Shown here piece by piece: positions 44,283 through 53,921 of a stretch of DNA of 64,000 nucleotides. The stretch lies in contig JAMONP010000071.1 of the NCBI GenBank assembly GCA_027065695.1, forward strand, positions 1 to 64,000. The letters are read 5' to 3'. A program made the translations under genes and the position numbers. The DNA is from Desulfuromonadales bacterium. GTDB lineage: Bacteria > Desulfobacterota > Desulfuromonadia > Desulfuromonadales > BM103. The notes under the pieces were generated by a model. The model searched no databases, was not told the origin of the DNA, and worked only from the letters and a program-made list of their open reading frames with translations. The stretch's first letter is position 1. Every line of letters starts with the position of its first letter.

Positions 44283-45056
44283 TTATTTGCCCCAGCGGTA
44301 GGTACCCATCACTCCCAGGGTAAACTGATTGTTGTTACCCTCATCGTCGACAATCGGGCTGTCCTTGGCGTCATTGAGCAGAGTTTTGTAGGAAAACAAA
44401 CCCATAACTCCCCATTGATCCCAAGGAGTGTAATTTGCTAATACGTTAATGCCGACATCTTTAACACCAGAACTGGCCGAGTAGTTGGCCCAGCCGCTGG
44501 TGCCGCGATTACCGGCGTTAATACCGAAATAGGTATCCATGTAATCGGAATCAGCACCGGTGACAAAGAATGTTGGAACGATAGTCAGATTTGGTGTGGT
44601 CTGAAAACGGTAGCCTGTGTAGGGTTGGATGAGCCAACCATCGTGCTCATTTGAAATGTCGGTGAGTAGTTCCACGCCAAGCAGTACATTGTTGATATCA
44701 AGGGCAGCGAAGACACCAGCTTCCCAAGCATCACCTATGCTACTCATTTTACTGACTCGCTTGTTGTCGATGCTTATCGTATCATCACGGCCGAGACGAT
44801 AGTTTAAAACTGGCCCCAGGCTATAGTGCTTGTTAGCGAGTAGGTTAACCTTCATGTTGCCACTCACCAGCTTAACGTAGCGGCCACTGTTGTACGTTTG
44901 GTTGAACATGAACATGGGTATGCCAGTGGTGTCATCAGAACCTTCATAATCAGGGGTTGCAACGACACCGAGACCGGCGTTGCCTTTAGCTGCCATTGCC
45001 GTTCCGGCAAAAAGAATTGTCGATAAAATCACCCCAAGCAAAATCAGTTTTTTCAT
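44283..45056 (-). CDS. MipA/OmpV-family outer-membrane protein
   Basis: A 257-residue beta-barrel protein. The ATG at 45056 follows GGAGG and begins MKKLILLGVILSTILFAGTA, a signal peptide cleaved near AMA-AKG. The mature start GLGVVATPDYEGSDDTTGIP is the family signature, followed by alternating strands to the terminal TLGVMGTYRW. MipA in E. coli scaffolds murein enzymes; OmpV-like proteins act as porins. A GC-rich inverted repeat (GAGGAGG and CCTCCTC, 45089-45105) lies in the leader, 30-50 bp ahead of the start. Confidence 0.85.
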   Translation of the reverse strand: MKKLILLGVILSTILFAGTAMAAKGNAGLGVVATPDYEGSDDTTGIPMFMFNQTYNSGRYVKLVSGNMKVNLLANKHYSLGPVLNYRLGRDDTISIDNKRVSKMSSIGDAWEAGVFAALDINNVLLGVELLTDISNEHDGWLIQPYTGYRFQTTPNLTIVPTFFVTGADSDYMDTYFGINAGNRGTSGWANYSASSGVKDVGINVLANYTPWDQWGVMGLFSYKTLLNDAKDSPIVDDEGNNNQFTLGVMGTYRWGK

Positions 45057-45265
45057 ATAATCCTCCAATTGTATGTAATCGTTGTGAGGAGGAGACCCCC
45101 TCCTCTATTTAAAAACTTTAACAACTATAACTACAACTCATTTCTTTTGCAAATTAACTGACCTCTTTATTGAAAAGAATTATGCCAGACATTAATGTAA
45201 CCCAGTATAAGGGGGGGGCTCCTGCCTATTTGTCTAGTAGTTTTTCTGGCTTTTGTATGTTTTGC

Positions 45266-45293
45266 TTGGCATTCAGACGGATATCGCTAGAAT
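45266..45293 (+). promoter_or_regulatory. Predicted promoter of tamA-tamB
   Basis: -35 TTGGCA (45266-45271), 16-bp spacer, -10 TAGAAT (45288-45293). The tamA ATG is 10 bp beyond the -10, so the transcript would have almost no leader. Confidence 0.45.
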
Positions 45294-45302
45294 AGCAGGA
45301 CA

Positions 45303-47081
45303 ATGTTTGTACACTTATTCAGGTTGAAATTCCTCTGTTACTTATTCTGTTTGCTGGTGGTGTCTTTGTCGATGCCGGTGTTTGCGTCGCCATCGTCTGT
45401 TGAGGTGACAGTTGATGGCGTTCGCGGCAAGAAGAAAAAAAATATTGTATCGGCTCTTGGGCTGGCCCCAGGGCTTGTGCGCGATGGCAAGGTCGATCTG
45501 CACTGGTTACACCGTTTTGTCGACCAGGTGCCAGGTTTGGCTGAGCAAGCCTTGGAGCCTTTTGGTTATTACCGAAGTGAGATCGAAACGAATTTTCAGG
45601 AAACGGATGAGGTTTACCTTATCAATGTGCAGGTCACGCCTGGTGTCCCGGTCAGGGTTCGTCAACTCAGCCTGCGGTTGACCGGCGCTGGTTCTGGTAA
45701 GTCGGAATTGAAGCAAGAACTCCGTTTATTCCCCCTCAAAAAGGGTGATATCCTGCGCCATAAATTCTATGACAAAGGCAAGATTGCCCTGCAGCGCAAA
45801 GCGATCGATCTGGGTTATCTGGATGCGGTGTACACAAGCGCCTCAGTCAAGGTTTACCCTGATGAGGATGCCGCTGATATTGAACTGGTGTTGGATACCG
45901 GAGCGTGCTATCGATTCGGACCAGTCAGCTTCGATGGTGACCTCGATTTTTTTGATGCAAGCTTCCTGCAAAGGTTCATTCCTTTTGCAGAAGGTGAGGT
46001 CTTCTCGCATCGTTTGTTGCATCGCAGTCGTCTCAGCTTCTATCAGGCAGACCGGTTCGATGAAGTATTGATGGTCCCGCGCATAGACGAGGCCGAAGAT
46101 CTCAAGGTGCCGATCGACGTCAAACTGGTTCCTGGGAAGCGACACCGCTTGCGTCCAGGGGTCGGTTATGGGACCGATACCGGGGCTCGTGTTTCACTCA
46201 ACTATCAGGACACACGTCCATTTAATCGTCCCGACCTCTACTCCTTTGAAGCTCTTCTTGCAGAGAAGACCGAGTTTCTGGAGAACAGTTACACCATCCC
46301 TCAGGCGGGCAGTTCAGAGAACAACTTTATTATCTCTTTCGGGCTCCGCAATGAGGACATCGGTGTCTACGAAACCCGGATTGCCTATACCGAAATCGAA
46401 GAGGTCTATAGCTTGGGTGTGGGTAAAACCGGTTCGTTCTATCTGCGTTATTCACGGGAAGACGGCGATATCAGCGATGCGAGTTTCGTCTCTTATCTTT
46501 TGACTCCAGGAGTCCGCTACTACCAACGCTCATACGATGACCCGCTCAACCCCAGGAAAGGCTACCAGTTCCGTCTTGAACTGCGTGGCAATCATGACGA
46601 GCTCTTGTCGGATGTCACCTTCGGTCAGATCCTGGGGGCCGGTAGTTTTATCTTACCGCTCAATAGTCGTTTCACCTTGCATGTCCGAGCGGAGGCGGCG
46701 ACTACGATCAAAGATGACGAGTTCAGTGACATTCCTGTCTCCATGAGATTTTTTGTTGGTGGCGACAGCAGTGTGCGCGGCTATTCTTTCAACTCACGCG
46801 GGCCGCGTAATAGCGATGGTGATGTGATCGGCGGTGACTCCAAGCTGGTAGGCAGCGTTGAACTCGAGTACTCCCTGAACGATAAATGGGGTCTGGCAGT
46901 TTTCTACGATACCGGTAGCGCCTTTAACGCTGTTGCTGGGAATATCAAGTACATCAATGGTGCCGGTGTCGGTGTCCGCCGTTATACATTAATTGGGCCG
47001 ATCAAGCTCGATCTGGCCAGCCGTGTTGGCGATAGCAACAACAGTATGCGCATTCACCTGAGTGTTGGGTTCGATATATGA
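45303..47081 (+). CDS. tamA: TamA-like outer-membrane protein (Omp85 family)
   Basis: The outer-membrane half of the translocation and assembly module. The 592-residue protein has a signal peptide (LKFLCYLFCLLVVSLSMPVF, cleaved near ASP), three POTRA-like domains (about 30-270; VEVTVDGVRGKKKKNIVSAL, then VRVRQLSLRLTGAG, then CYRFGPVSFDG) and a C-terminal 16-strand barrel (about 275-592; PGVGYGTDTGARVSLNYQDT, VSMRFFVGGDSSVRGY). The final strand ends in Ile, not Phe. The stop overlaps tamB by four bases. Confidence 0.92.
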   Translation: MFVHLFRLKFLCYLFCLLVVSLSMPVFASPSSVEVTVDGVRGKKKKNIVSALGLAPGLVRDGKVDLHWLHRFVDQVPGLAEQALEPFGYYRSEIETNFQETDEVYLINVQVTPGVPVRVRQLSLRLTGAGSGKSELKQELRLFPLKKGDILRHKFYDKGKIALQRKAIDLGYLDAVYTSASVKVYPDEDAADIELVLDTGACYRFGPVSFDGDLDFFDASFLQRFIPFAEGEVFSHRLLHRSRLSFYQADRFDEVLMVPRIDEAEDLKVPIDVKLVPGKRHRLRPGVGYGTDTGARVSLNYQDTRPFNRPDLYSFEALLAEKTEFLENSYTIPQAGSSENNFIISFGLRNEDIGVYETRIAYTEIEEVYSLGVGKTGSFYLRYSREDGDISDASFVSYLLTPGVRYYQRSYDDPLNPRKGYQFRLELRGNHDELLSDVTFGQILGAGSFILPLNSRFTLHVRAEAATTIKDDEFSDIPVSMRFFVGGDSSVRGYSFNSRGPRNSDGDVIGGDSKLVGSVELEYSLNDKWGLAVFYDTGSAFNAVAGNIKYINGAGVGVRRYTLIGPIKLDLASRVGDSNNSMRIHLSVGFDI

Positions 47082-50000
47082 AACGCTGGATTATTTCAAT
47101 TTCTGTGCTGTTGTTGTTCTTCAATCTGGTCCTGTTCGGGGTCGGTATCTGGGTGTTGCGATCAACGGCCGGAGCCATCTGGTTGCTGGAAGCCGTTGCT
47201 AATGCGACGGAACTGCAAATCACGTCCGGGCGGATTGAAGGTCGTCTGGCTGATGAACTGATGGTTGATGATCTGTTGATTTCCTGGCCGAATGGTGGAC
47301 TGTCCATGCAACGTGTCCATCTGGACTGGGACCCTTTCAGTATAGTTAACGCTCAGCTGAAAATTCATCTCCTGGAGGTCGATCAGTTGGTGATACACGA
47401 TACCGACAGTGTTGGTTCGTCGGATACCCCGACGATTGATACCTATGCACCTGAGTTTTCAGTCAGTGACCTTACTTTCCTGCCAGACTGGCTGACAGTA
47501 GAGATTGCCCATCTGCAGCTTCGGGGTTTTACCTATAAGGATGAGGAAAGTACAGCTGTGATCGCTGATGAGATTTCAGGAAGCTATCTGTGGACGCAAC
47601 AACGTATCAATGCCTCTGAGTTTAGCTATCTCTCTCCTTATGTCAATCTTCAGGGTGTCTTTGACTGGGATCTGCAGAGCAGCCCCCGGCTGGAAATGAC
47701 GGCTGATGTTCATCTTCCTGATGTCCTGGTTGACCCACAGCTGTTTGAGGATATCGCTGTACCGGTTAAGTTCCCGGGTCAGTTGACGTTGGATGGTGAC
47801 TGGAATGATTTCTCCGGTCCGGTTCGCTTTGGCGTGGTTACAGAAGCTGGGGACGGGGTATGGTTGGCTGCTGATGCTCGCGGTTCATGGCAAGGCATCC
47901 GCTTTGATAATCTGAAAGGCAGGTATTTAAACGGCAGTCTGTCCGGAGATCTTGATCTCGCCTGGATCGATTCCTATCGTATGGATGGGCAACTATCCGT
48001 AGACGGACTGAAACCGGCTGCTCTGGTCGAGGATCTGGATGGTCTGGCCAGTCTCGATGTCGAGGGTGAACTACTGATCTCATATGATGACCAACCTTTG
48101 CAGGCCAGCCTGAGCGCAACGATTCATGAGGCCAGATTGCGTGGGCATGACATTGCCGGGCAACTGGCTGCAGATTGGCAGGATGGTGGCCTGAATGAGC
48201 TAAATCTGGACCTGAGCGGCAAAGGTGTAAGGGTGGTTGCTAAGGGGAAGCCGAACGAACGGCTTGATCTGGACATAGACATTGCCGATCTGCGTCAGTT
48301 TCATCCTGATCTTGCTGGCCAGTTACTAGCGTCAGGGTGGCTGCGCTGGGCCGATGACTACCTGACTGGCGAGCTGGACGGCTCTGGTACAGATCTCGTT
48401 TGGCAGGAAGCTTCACTCGCTACTCTGAATTTGCAGGGACGACACCTGGAACAGCAGGCACCGCTGGAACTGGAACTCAGCGGTCAGGATTTGCGCTATG
48501 CCGATCAGCAAGTTGATCATTTACAGGTGGGTTTGAGTGGGACTCTGGAGAGACACGACATACAGGTGACGCTAGACGGTCGCGCCGTTTACCTGGCTGC
48601 ACAGTTGATCGGCCACTACCAGGAAGAGAGCTGGCAGGCAGAATTGCAAACCTTATCCGCACAAACGCCGACACTTGGTGTGTGGGCTCTCGAAGGGCCA
48701 GCCAGAATCGCGTGGCAACCAGAAACACTCAGTATCGAACATTTCTCCCTGAGTAGCCAGCGAGGGGAGCGCGTGACACTCAATGTCTCCGATTGGGGTT
48801 CGTCGGCAAGGGCGCAGGTGGCTCTGACCTGGCATGACCTGAGACACGACGGTCTCGCTTACCTTAAATTCCCGCAATCCTTCTCGGGCAGGAGCACTGG
48901 CGAATTACAGCTGGGATTGGTCGCACAAAAGCCGGCTTCCCTGGAGGTTAGGATGACCGCCTCGGCTGAATTGCAAGATGACCTCATGGCAGTCACAATT
49001 CCTTCATTGACGGCGGAAGCGATCTGGCTGGAGGATGGCCTGGCGCTGGATATCCTTGCCGAGAGTGCTGCCGGTGAACGCTTTGAGGCTAGGGCCCATT
49101 CATCGCAGCCGCCTGCCTGGAATTGGCCTCCAGTTGAGCTCTCTCTCGATGTGAGTTGGCAGGGAGTAGACCTGGAACGATTCAGTCGTCTCCGCAATGA
49201 ATTGGATGTGCAGGGCCTCAGTGAAGGTAGGGTGCAACTCGAGATATTGGCTGGCAAGCTCCTACATGTTAGAGCCAAGATCGCGGCCAATGGACTTATG
49301 CAATACAAGGAACAGCCTGTTGGTTTCCGCTCCCTGTTGGCTGATGTGAATTGGGATAATGAGAGCTTTCTCTTTGACGTTCAGGCCGAAGGGGCTCATG
49401 ACGGCACCCTAGCTTTGCACTTGACCTCAACAATCGATCCTCGTTTCTCCTGGCCTAATTCAGGTCAGATAGAGTTAAAAGTTAATAATACAGACCTCCA
49501 GTCGTTAAGCCCTTTGTTGCCGGAAGAAATCAATCTTGATGGCATTGTCTATGCTGAGTCCCGTGGCCGCTGGCAGGATGGTGATCAGATAATTCTGGGT
49601 GGTCAGGCTGGACTCTCTGACAGCGAATTGATCTGGCAGAATGATGAGGGCCTGGTTGACGCCAAGTTACAACAGGTTGATGTCGAGTGGCAATGGCAGG
49701 GCGATCATCTCGCTGGTTCGATAGTGGCACAATTGGCAGAGGACGGTATTTTACGCAGTAACTGGCAATTGCCGCTGCCTGCTCACTGGCCAGTCAAATT
49801 CGTTGAGGATGGTGCGTTGCAGGCAGACCTGCACGGGCAGGTGCGTGCCGCCGGACTATTGGTTGCACTCGCCCCAGGGCAAATTCAGGATTTGCAGGGG
49901 CAGATTGAGAGTGATCTACAGCTCACAGGGAGTTGGCAAAACCCCGTTTTTTCCGGTCGCCTGACGTTGACCGAAGCGAGCGCTTATTTACCGGCAACCG

Positions 50001-50986
50001 GTGTTAAGATCGAGGACCTTTTGTTGCATGTTTCTCTGCAAAATGAGCAGATCAGAATCAATGAATTCTCATTTCGATCTGGTCCCGGGACACTGACAGG
50101 ATCAGGTCAACTGGACTTTGATCAGTGGCAGCTGGAAAATTACCACTTGGTATTCAAGGGTGACCGAGTACAGGTTTATAACTTCCCGGAGCTTCAGGTT
50201 CTGTGCAGTTCCGAATTGACTCTGAGTGGCAACTCCAAAAAAATGAAACTCTATGGCAACCTGCTGATTCCGGAGATGAGCCTGCTTGGAATGACGACTG
50301 CGTCTGAAGATCTACCCAGCAATGATGTGGTAGTAATTGAGGAAACCCACGATGATCGTGTAGTCTTGCCGATAGATGCAGACATCAGGGTTGACGTCAA
50401 GCTTGGTGACCAGGTATGGATCAAGACCTCCGGTGTTGAAGCCAGGCTCGAAGGTGGTGGCATGGTCACACTTGATGAACAGCAACGGTTTGCGGCTCAG
50501 GGAGAGGTTCGTTTGATCGAGGGGACCTATAAAGCTTATGGGGCTAATCTGCAGATCAAGCAGGGAGTCTTGAGTTATAAGGGAGGGGCGATTGATAACC
50601 CCGCTCTACGGGTTTTCGCTGCACGGGATGTGGGGGCTGTTCAGGCAGGGGTACAGATCACCGGAAGTGCAAAAGCTCCCGTCGTCTCTCTCTACTCGCG
50701 TCCAGCCATGCCGGAACGGGACATTCTGGGTTATATTTTTATGGGACGTCCAATGCGGGCAGGCCAGGAGGGCGAAGATGCTCTGATGATCGGGACCGGT
50801 GCTCTGATGCCGCGCTACGGCGAAACCTTCTCCGATCTAGGTATCAGCGAGATCGACATCCAGGGGTTATTCGACGATACCGGCGGGGTGCGTCTACGTA
50901 AACGTTTGACTGAGAAGTGGGAGCTCGCCTCAACTCTTGGTTCCGAGAGTGGAGTTGATCTCTATTATGTAATTAAATTTGATTAG
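47078..50986 (+). CDS. tamB: TamB-like translocation/assembly module protein
   Basis: A 1302-residue protein anchored by one N-terminal membrane segment (about 5-25, ISISVLLLFFNLVLFGVGIW) and spanning the periplasm with a long repeated beta structure. The conserved TamB/DUF490 C-terminal domain is clear (about 930-1300; LTLTEASAYLPATGVKIEDL, GEVRLIEGTYKAYGANLQIK, YKGGAIDNPALRVFAARDVG, SEIDIQG). Such proteins act with TamA and probably move phospholipids to the outer membrane. tamA and tamB are translationally coupled (ATGA), the normal arrangement. Confidence 0.93.
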   Translation: MKRWIISISVLLLFFNLVLFGVGIWVLRSTAGAIWLLEAVANATELQITSGRIEGRLADELMVDDLLISWPNGGLSMQRVHLDWDPFSIVNAQLKIHLLEVDQLVIHDTDSVGSSDTPTIDTYAPEFSVSDLTFLPDWLTVEIAHLQLRGFTYKDEESTAVIADEISGSYLWTQQRINASEFSYLSPYVNLQGVFDWDLQSSPRLEMTADVHLPDVLVDPQLFEDIAVPVKFPGQLTLDGDWNDFSGPVRFGVVTEAGDGVWLAADARGSWQGIRFDNLKGRYLNGSLSGDLDLAWIDSYRMDGQLSVDGLKPAALVEDLDGLASLDVEGELLISYDDQPLQASLSATIHEARLRGHDIAGQLAADWQDGGLNELNLDLSGKGVRVVAKGKPNERLDLDIDIADLRQFHPDLAGQLLASGWLRWADDYLTGELDGSGTDLVWQEASLATLNLQGRHLEQQAPLELELSGQDLRYADQQVDHLQVGLSGTLERHDIQVTLDGRAVYLAAQLIGHYQEESWQAELQTLSAQTPTLGVWALEGPARIAWQPETLSIEHFSLSSQRGERVTLNVSDWGSSARAQVALTWHDLRHDGLAYLKFPQSFSGRSTGELQLGLVAQKPASLEVRMTASAELQDDLMAVTIPSLTAEAIWLEDGLALDILAESAAGERFEARAHSSQPPAWNWPPVELSLDVSWQGVDLERFSRLRNELDVQGLSEGRVQLEILAGKLLHVRAKIAANGLMQYKEQPVGFRSLLADVNWDNESFLFDVQAEGAHDGTLALHLTSTIDPRFSWPNSGQIELKVNNTDLQSLSPLLPEEINLDGIVYAESRGRWQDGDQIILGGQAGLSDSELIWQNDEGLVDAKLQQVDVEWQWQGDHLAGSIVAQLAEDGILRSNWQLPLPAHWPVKFVEDGALQADLHGQVRAAGLLVALAPGQIQDLQGQIESDLQLTGSWQNPVFSGRLTLTEASAYLPATGVKIEDLLLHVSLQNEQIRINEFSFRSGPGTLTGSGQLDFDQWQLENYHLVFKGDRVQVYNFPELQVLCSSELTLSGNSKKMKLYGNLLIPEMSLLGMTTASEDLPSNDVVVIEETHDDRVVLPIDADIRVDVKLGDQVWIKTSGVEARLEGGGMVTLDEQQRFAAQGEVRLIEGTYKAYGANLQIKQGVLSYKGGAIDNPALRVFAARDVGAVQAGVQITGSAKAPVVSLYSRPAMPERDILGYIFMGRPMRAGQEGEDALMIGTGALMPRYGETFSDLGISEIDIQGLFDDTGGVRLRKRLTEKWELASTLGSESGVDLYYVIKFD

Positions 50987-51043
50987 GCATTGTTGAATTT
51001 GATTAGGCGTTGTAAAATTTAACAGGAGGCTATCTGACTATCT

Positions 51044-51547
51044 ATGAGACATAAAATCACAAACAATCAATATATCTCGAAAAACTGTTTCGTTTGCGGT
51101 GTTGACAATGCTTTCGGGTTGAAATCTCACTTTTACGAGACCGAGAACAATGAACTCATCGCAATTTTTCACCCGCGCAATGAACATCAGAGCTATCCGA
51201 ATGTCATCCATGGTGGTATCTCAGCAACAATTCTTGATGAGGTGATTGGTAGAGCAATTATGATGACCACCGATAGCAACACCTTCGGCGTAACCATCGA
51301 ATTGAAAGTTCACTACAAGAAGCCTGTGCCTCTTGACTCGGAGTTGAAAGCTATTGGTCGAATCACCAATGACAGGGGACGGATCTTCGAAGGGACTGGG
51401 GAGCTCTACCTGCCCAATGGAGATGTTGCCGTTGAAGCTGAGGGTAAATATATGAAGCGGCGACTGGACCAGATCACCGACTCGGATTTTGCTGATAACG
51501 AGTGGTTCGTGCCGAAAGGTGACTTGCCCGAGGAGATATCGATTTAG
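51044..51547 (+). CDS. PaaI-type hotdog-fold thioesterase
   Basis: A 167-residue acyl-CoA thioesterase-like protein. The start CFVCGVDNAFGLKSHFYETE is the typical lead-in of this subgroup. The hotdog core follows: QSYPNVIHGGISATILDEVI, with the His-Gly-Gly motif and catalytic-helix Asp/Glu, then TIELKVHYKKPVP and EAEGKYMKR. Substrate is unknown. AACAGGAGGC lies 18 bp or so before the ATG. The stop codon (TAG 51545-51547) overlaps the first bases of a MITE-like element end. Confidence 0.85.
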   Translation: MRHKITNNQYISKNCFVCGVDNAFGLKSHFYETENNELIAIFHPRNEHQSYPNVIHGGISATILDEVIGRAIMMTTDSNTFGVTIELKVHYKKPVPLDSELKAIGRITNDRGRIFEGTGELYLPNGDVAVEAEGKYMKRRLDQITDSDFADNEWFVPKGDLPEEISI

Positions 51548-51580
51548 GAGCTTGTCCGACAATCCATGATCGGCTGCAAG
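51546..51580 (+). repeat. Left-end fragment of the MITE-like element
   Basis: AGGAGCTTGTCCGACAATCC plus the next 15 bases match the left end at 37084-37118 with one or two differences, then similarity stops. The right end is missing, so this is a broken copy. It sits between the thioesterase stop and the end of the DAHP-synthase-domain gene. Confidence 0.85.
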
Positions 51581-51597
51581 TTTAAATTTACCGGATT

Positions 51598-51807
51598 TCA
51601 AGCCTCCTCAGGTATTTTGAAAATTACATGTACTCCGGCCTGGCTTTCAAGCTCGGTATGGTTGACGGATTCAGTATCGCCGATAACTCCGATGATAGTG
51701 CGATTGGCACCGGTCGACTGATGGAAGTCAAAGTCGTGATCAACCAGATACTGTTTAACCTGACGTAACTGTTCTTCGCTGGCTCCCGTTCTCATAACAA
51801 TTAACAT
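51598..51807 (-). CDS. Stand-alone ferredoxin-like domain of DAHP synthase (probably truncated)
   Basis: A 69-residue protein matching only the N-terminal regulatory domain of type I-beta DAHP synthase: MLIVMRTGASEEQLRQVKQY, then RTIIGVIGDTESVN and LESQAGVHVIFK. In full enzymes, this is followed by a 250-residue catalytic barrel that makes 3-deoxy-D-arabino-heptulosonate 7-phosphate. Here the frame ends with IPEEA and a MITE-like fragment begins 17 bp later. The catalytic part seems to have been lost by deletion at the element, or the domain now acts alone as a chorismate mutase partner. It starts 2 bp after the chorismate mutase gene. Confidence 0.7.
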   Translation of the reverse strand: MLIVMRTGASEEQLRQVKQYLVDHDFDFHQSTGANRTIIGVIGDTESVNHTELESQAGVHVIFKIPEEA

Positions 51808-51809
51808 CT

Positions 51810-52082
51810 TCAGATCCCTTTCGTGCGAATGCGCTCAAGTCGGCGTGATTCGTCAATGACACGCTCAAACAAGCGGATAACGGCATCATTTTCCAACGGT
51901 CCGGGGTTGGCGTTGGATATTGTCTCAAATATCCTTTTCTCACGCTCCGGGTCATAAACCGGAATACCAAGTTCTTTTTTGACCCCACCGATCTTCAGAG
52001 CCAGCGCAGCGCGCTCATTGAAGATGCGTAGCAATTCGCTGTCGAGTCGGTTAATCTCCTTGCGGTAATCATCAATTGTCAC
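51810..52082 (-). CDS. Chorismate mutase, AroQ type
   Basis: Converts chorismate to prephenate for phenylalanine and tyrosine. The 90-residue all-helical protein has the AroQ pattern: YRKEINRLDSELLRIFNERA, LALKIGGVKKELGIPVYDPE, REKRIF and IDESRRLE, with the active-site Arg, Lys and Glu residues in the usual spacing. It is monofunctional. Gene order is nadB, chorismate mutase, then the DAHP-synthase domain, all closely spaced on the minus strand. Confidence 0.9.
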   Translation of the reverse strand: MTIDDYRKEINRLDSELLRIFNERAALALKIGGVKKELGIPVYDPEREKRIFETISNANPGPLENDAVIRLFERVIDESRRLERIRTKGI

Positions 52083-52126
52083 AGTGTGCTCCTGGGTAGT
52101 CCCTGACCAGATAGCGAGTAAAGACT

Positions 52127-53725
52127 TTAGAAGGTTTTACGGATCAGGGTGTCTTGTTTCCAGTGGATATCATCTGTTTCCAGGTGGTCGATGTTGTAAT
52201 GCAGGCCGCGGCTCTCTTTGCGGCTGAGTGCACAGCGGATAATAAGTTCAGCGACTGTAGCAATGTTGCGCAGTTCGATCAGATCAGAAGTAATCAGGAA
52301 GTCCCAATAATAATCAGCTATTTCTTCCTGAATCATACGTACTCGACGCAGAGCCCTGACCAGGCGTTTGTCGGAGCGGACGATACCGACATAGTTACAC
52401 ATGCAAAGGCGAATTTCATCCCAGTTGTGGGCAACAACAACTTCTTCATCGCTGTCTTTTGCACTGCCCGTATCCCAGGGTTCAATGCCAGGGCAGGGTA
52501 GAATGGCTTGCTGGGCGAGTACCAGAGAACTTTCTGCGGCACGTTTTGCGAAGACAACACCTTCAAGCAAGCTGTTACTGGCTAGCCGATTGGCACCATG
52601 CAGGCCGCTGCAAGAAACTTCGCCTATAGCAAAAAGGTTATTGATGTCGGTTGCACCCCAGGAATCAATTTTGATGCCGCCACAGAGGTAATGGGCTGCA
52701 GGCACGACAGGAATTGGATCCTTGAGCATGTCTATGCCGTAAGAAAGACAGGTTTCATAAATATGCGGGAAACGGTCCTTGATATAGTCTTCTGTCTTGT
52801 GGGAGATATCGAGAAAAACGCAGTCATCACCATACACTTTCATCTCATGGTCAATCGCCCTGGCAACAATGTCACGTGGTGCAAGATCTTTCAGTGGGTG
52901 ATAGCTTCTCATGAAAGCAGTACCGTCGCGGCGCTTTAAAATACCGCCTTCACCTCGTACGGCTTCAGAAATAAGAAAACTTTCTGCATGTGCATGATAC
53001 AGGGTGGTTGGATGGAACTGCATGAATTCCATGTTGGCAATGGTTGCGCCAGCGCGATATGCCATGGCGATGCCGTCTCCCGTTGCGATATCCGGGTTGC
53101 AAGTGTAGAGATAGACTTTCCCCGCCCCACCGGTAGCTAGCACTGTGATCGATGCATTAAAGATGTCGACCTGACCGGTTTCGCGATTCAGTACATAGAC
53201 GCCCAGGCAACGGTTCGATTTGCTGCGTCGTCTGGTTACCTTGGCTTCTGTAATCAGGTCAACGGCAACATGGTTGTCGTAGAGTGCAATATTTGGATGC
53301 GCGCGGACCGCCTCGACCAGAGCACGTTCGATCTCTTTGCCGGTCTCATCCTTGGCGTGGTAGATGCGCCGTTGGCTGTGTCCGCCTTCTCTGGTCAAAT
53401 CATAGGATTGATCCTGTTTGCGGGAGAAACTGACACCCCAGTTGATTAGATCCTCGATGGCTGACGGCCCGTTCTCAACCACCATGCGGACAATCTCTTT
53501 GTCCGGGAGCCAGGCCCCTGCCTCCATGGTGTCCTGTATGTGTTGCGCAAATGAGTCTTTTGCTGTGGCTACAGCAGCAATGCCGCCTTGAGCTAGCCTG
53601 GTGGCGGTCGCTGATATTTCGCGTTTAGTGATCAGGGATACCTGTCCATGCTCTGCAACTGTCAGGGCATAGCTGAGGCCAGCAATTCCGCTACCGACGA
53701 CGAGAAAGTCTGAAGTATTTTTCAT
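52127..53725 (-). CDS. nadB: L-aspartate oxidase
   Basis: A flavoprotein that oxidises L-aspartate to iminoaspartate, the first step of NAD biosynthesis; under anaerobic conditions fumarate can serve as electron acceptor. The 532-residue protein has the FAD site [13 protein letters not shown] at residues 9-21, [57 protein letters not shown] and [20 protein letters not shown], then the helical C-terminus. Fumarate production elsewhere in the window (fumarase) is a metabolic, not operonic, link. Confidence 0.95.
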   Translation of the reverse strand: MKNTSDFLVVGSGIAGLSYALTVAEHGQVSLITKREISATATRLAQGGIAAVATAKDSFAQHIQDTMEAGAWLPDKEIVRMVVENGPSAIEDLINWGVSFSRKQDQSYDLTREGGHSQRRIYHAKDETGKEIERALVEAVRAHPNIALYDNHVAVDLITEAKVTRRRSKSNRCLGVYVLNRETGQVDIFNASITVLATGGAGKVYLYTCNPDIATGDGIAMAYRAGATIANMEFMQFHPTTLYHAHAESFLISEAVRGEGGILKRRDGTAFMRSYHPLKDLAPRDIVARAIDHEMKVYGDDCVFLDISHKTEDYIKDRFPHIYETCLSYGIDMLKDPIPVVPAAHYLCGGIKIDSWGATDINNLFAIGEVSCSGLHGANRLASNSLLEGVVFAKRAAESSLVLAQQAILPCPGIEPWDTGSAKDSDEEVVVAHNWDEIRLCMCNYVGIVRSDKRLVRALRRVRMIQEEIADYYWDFLITSDLIELRNIATVAELIIRCALSRKESRGLHYNIDHLETDDIHWKQDTLIRKTF

Positions 53726-53921
53726 GTAGGTTAATGGCCTGTAGTTTGCAACAGTTATTTACACGTATAGTCTAGTTATCATGCAGTATTTGGTGGATAC
53801 CACAAACGATTTGTGGAGATATAGGCTTATTATCTGAGTGCTTTGTTTGTCTGTCAAGGCCTAAACTTGTTGAAATACAGCGCTTTTTCAGATATACAGT
53901 TAATAAAGAAGGTGAGATTTG

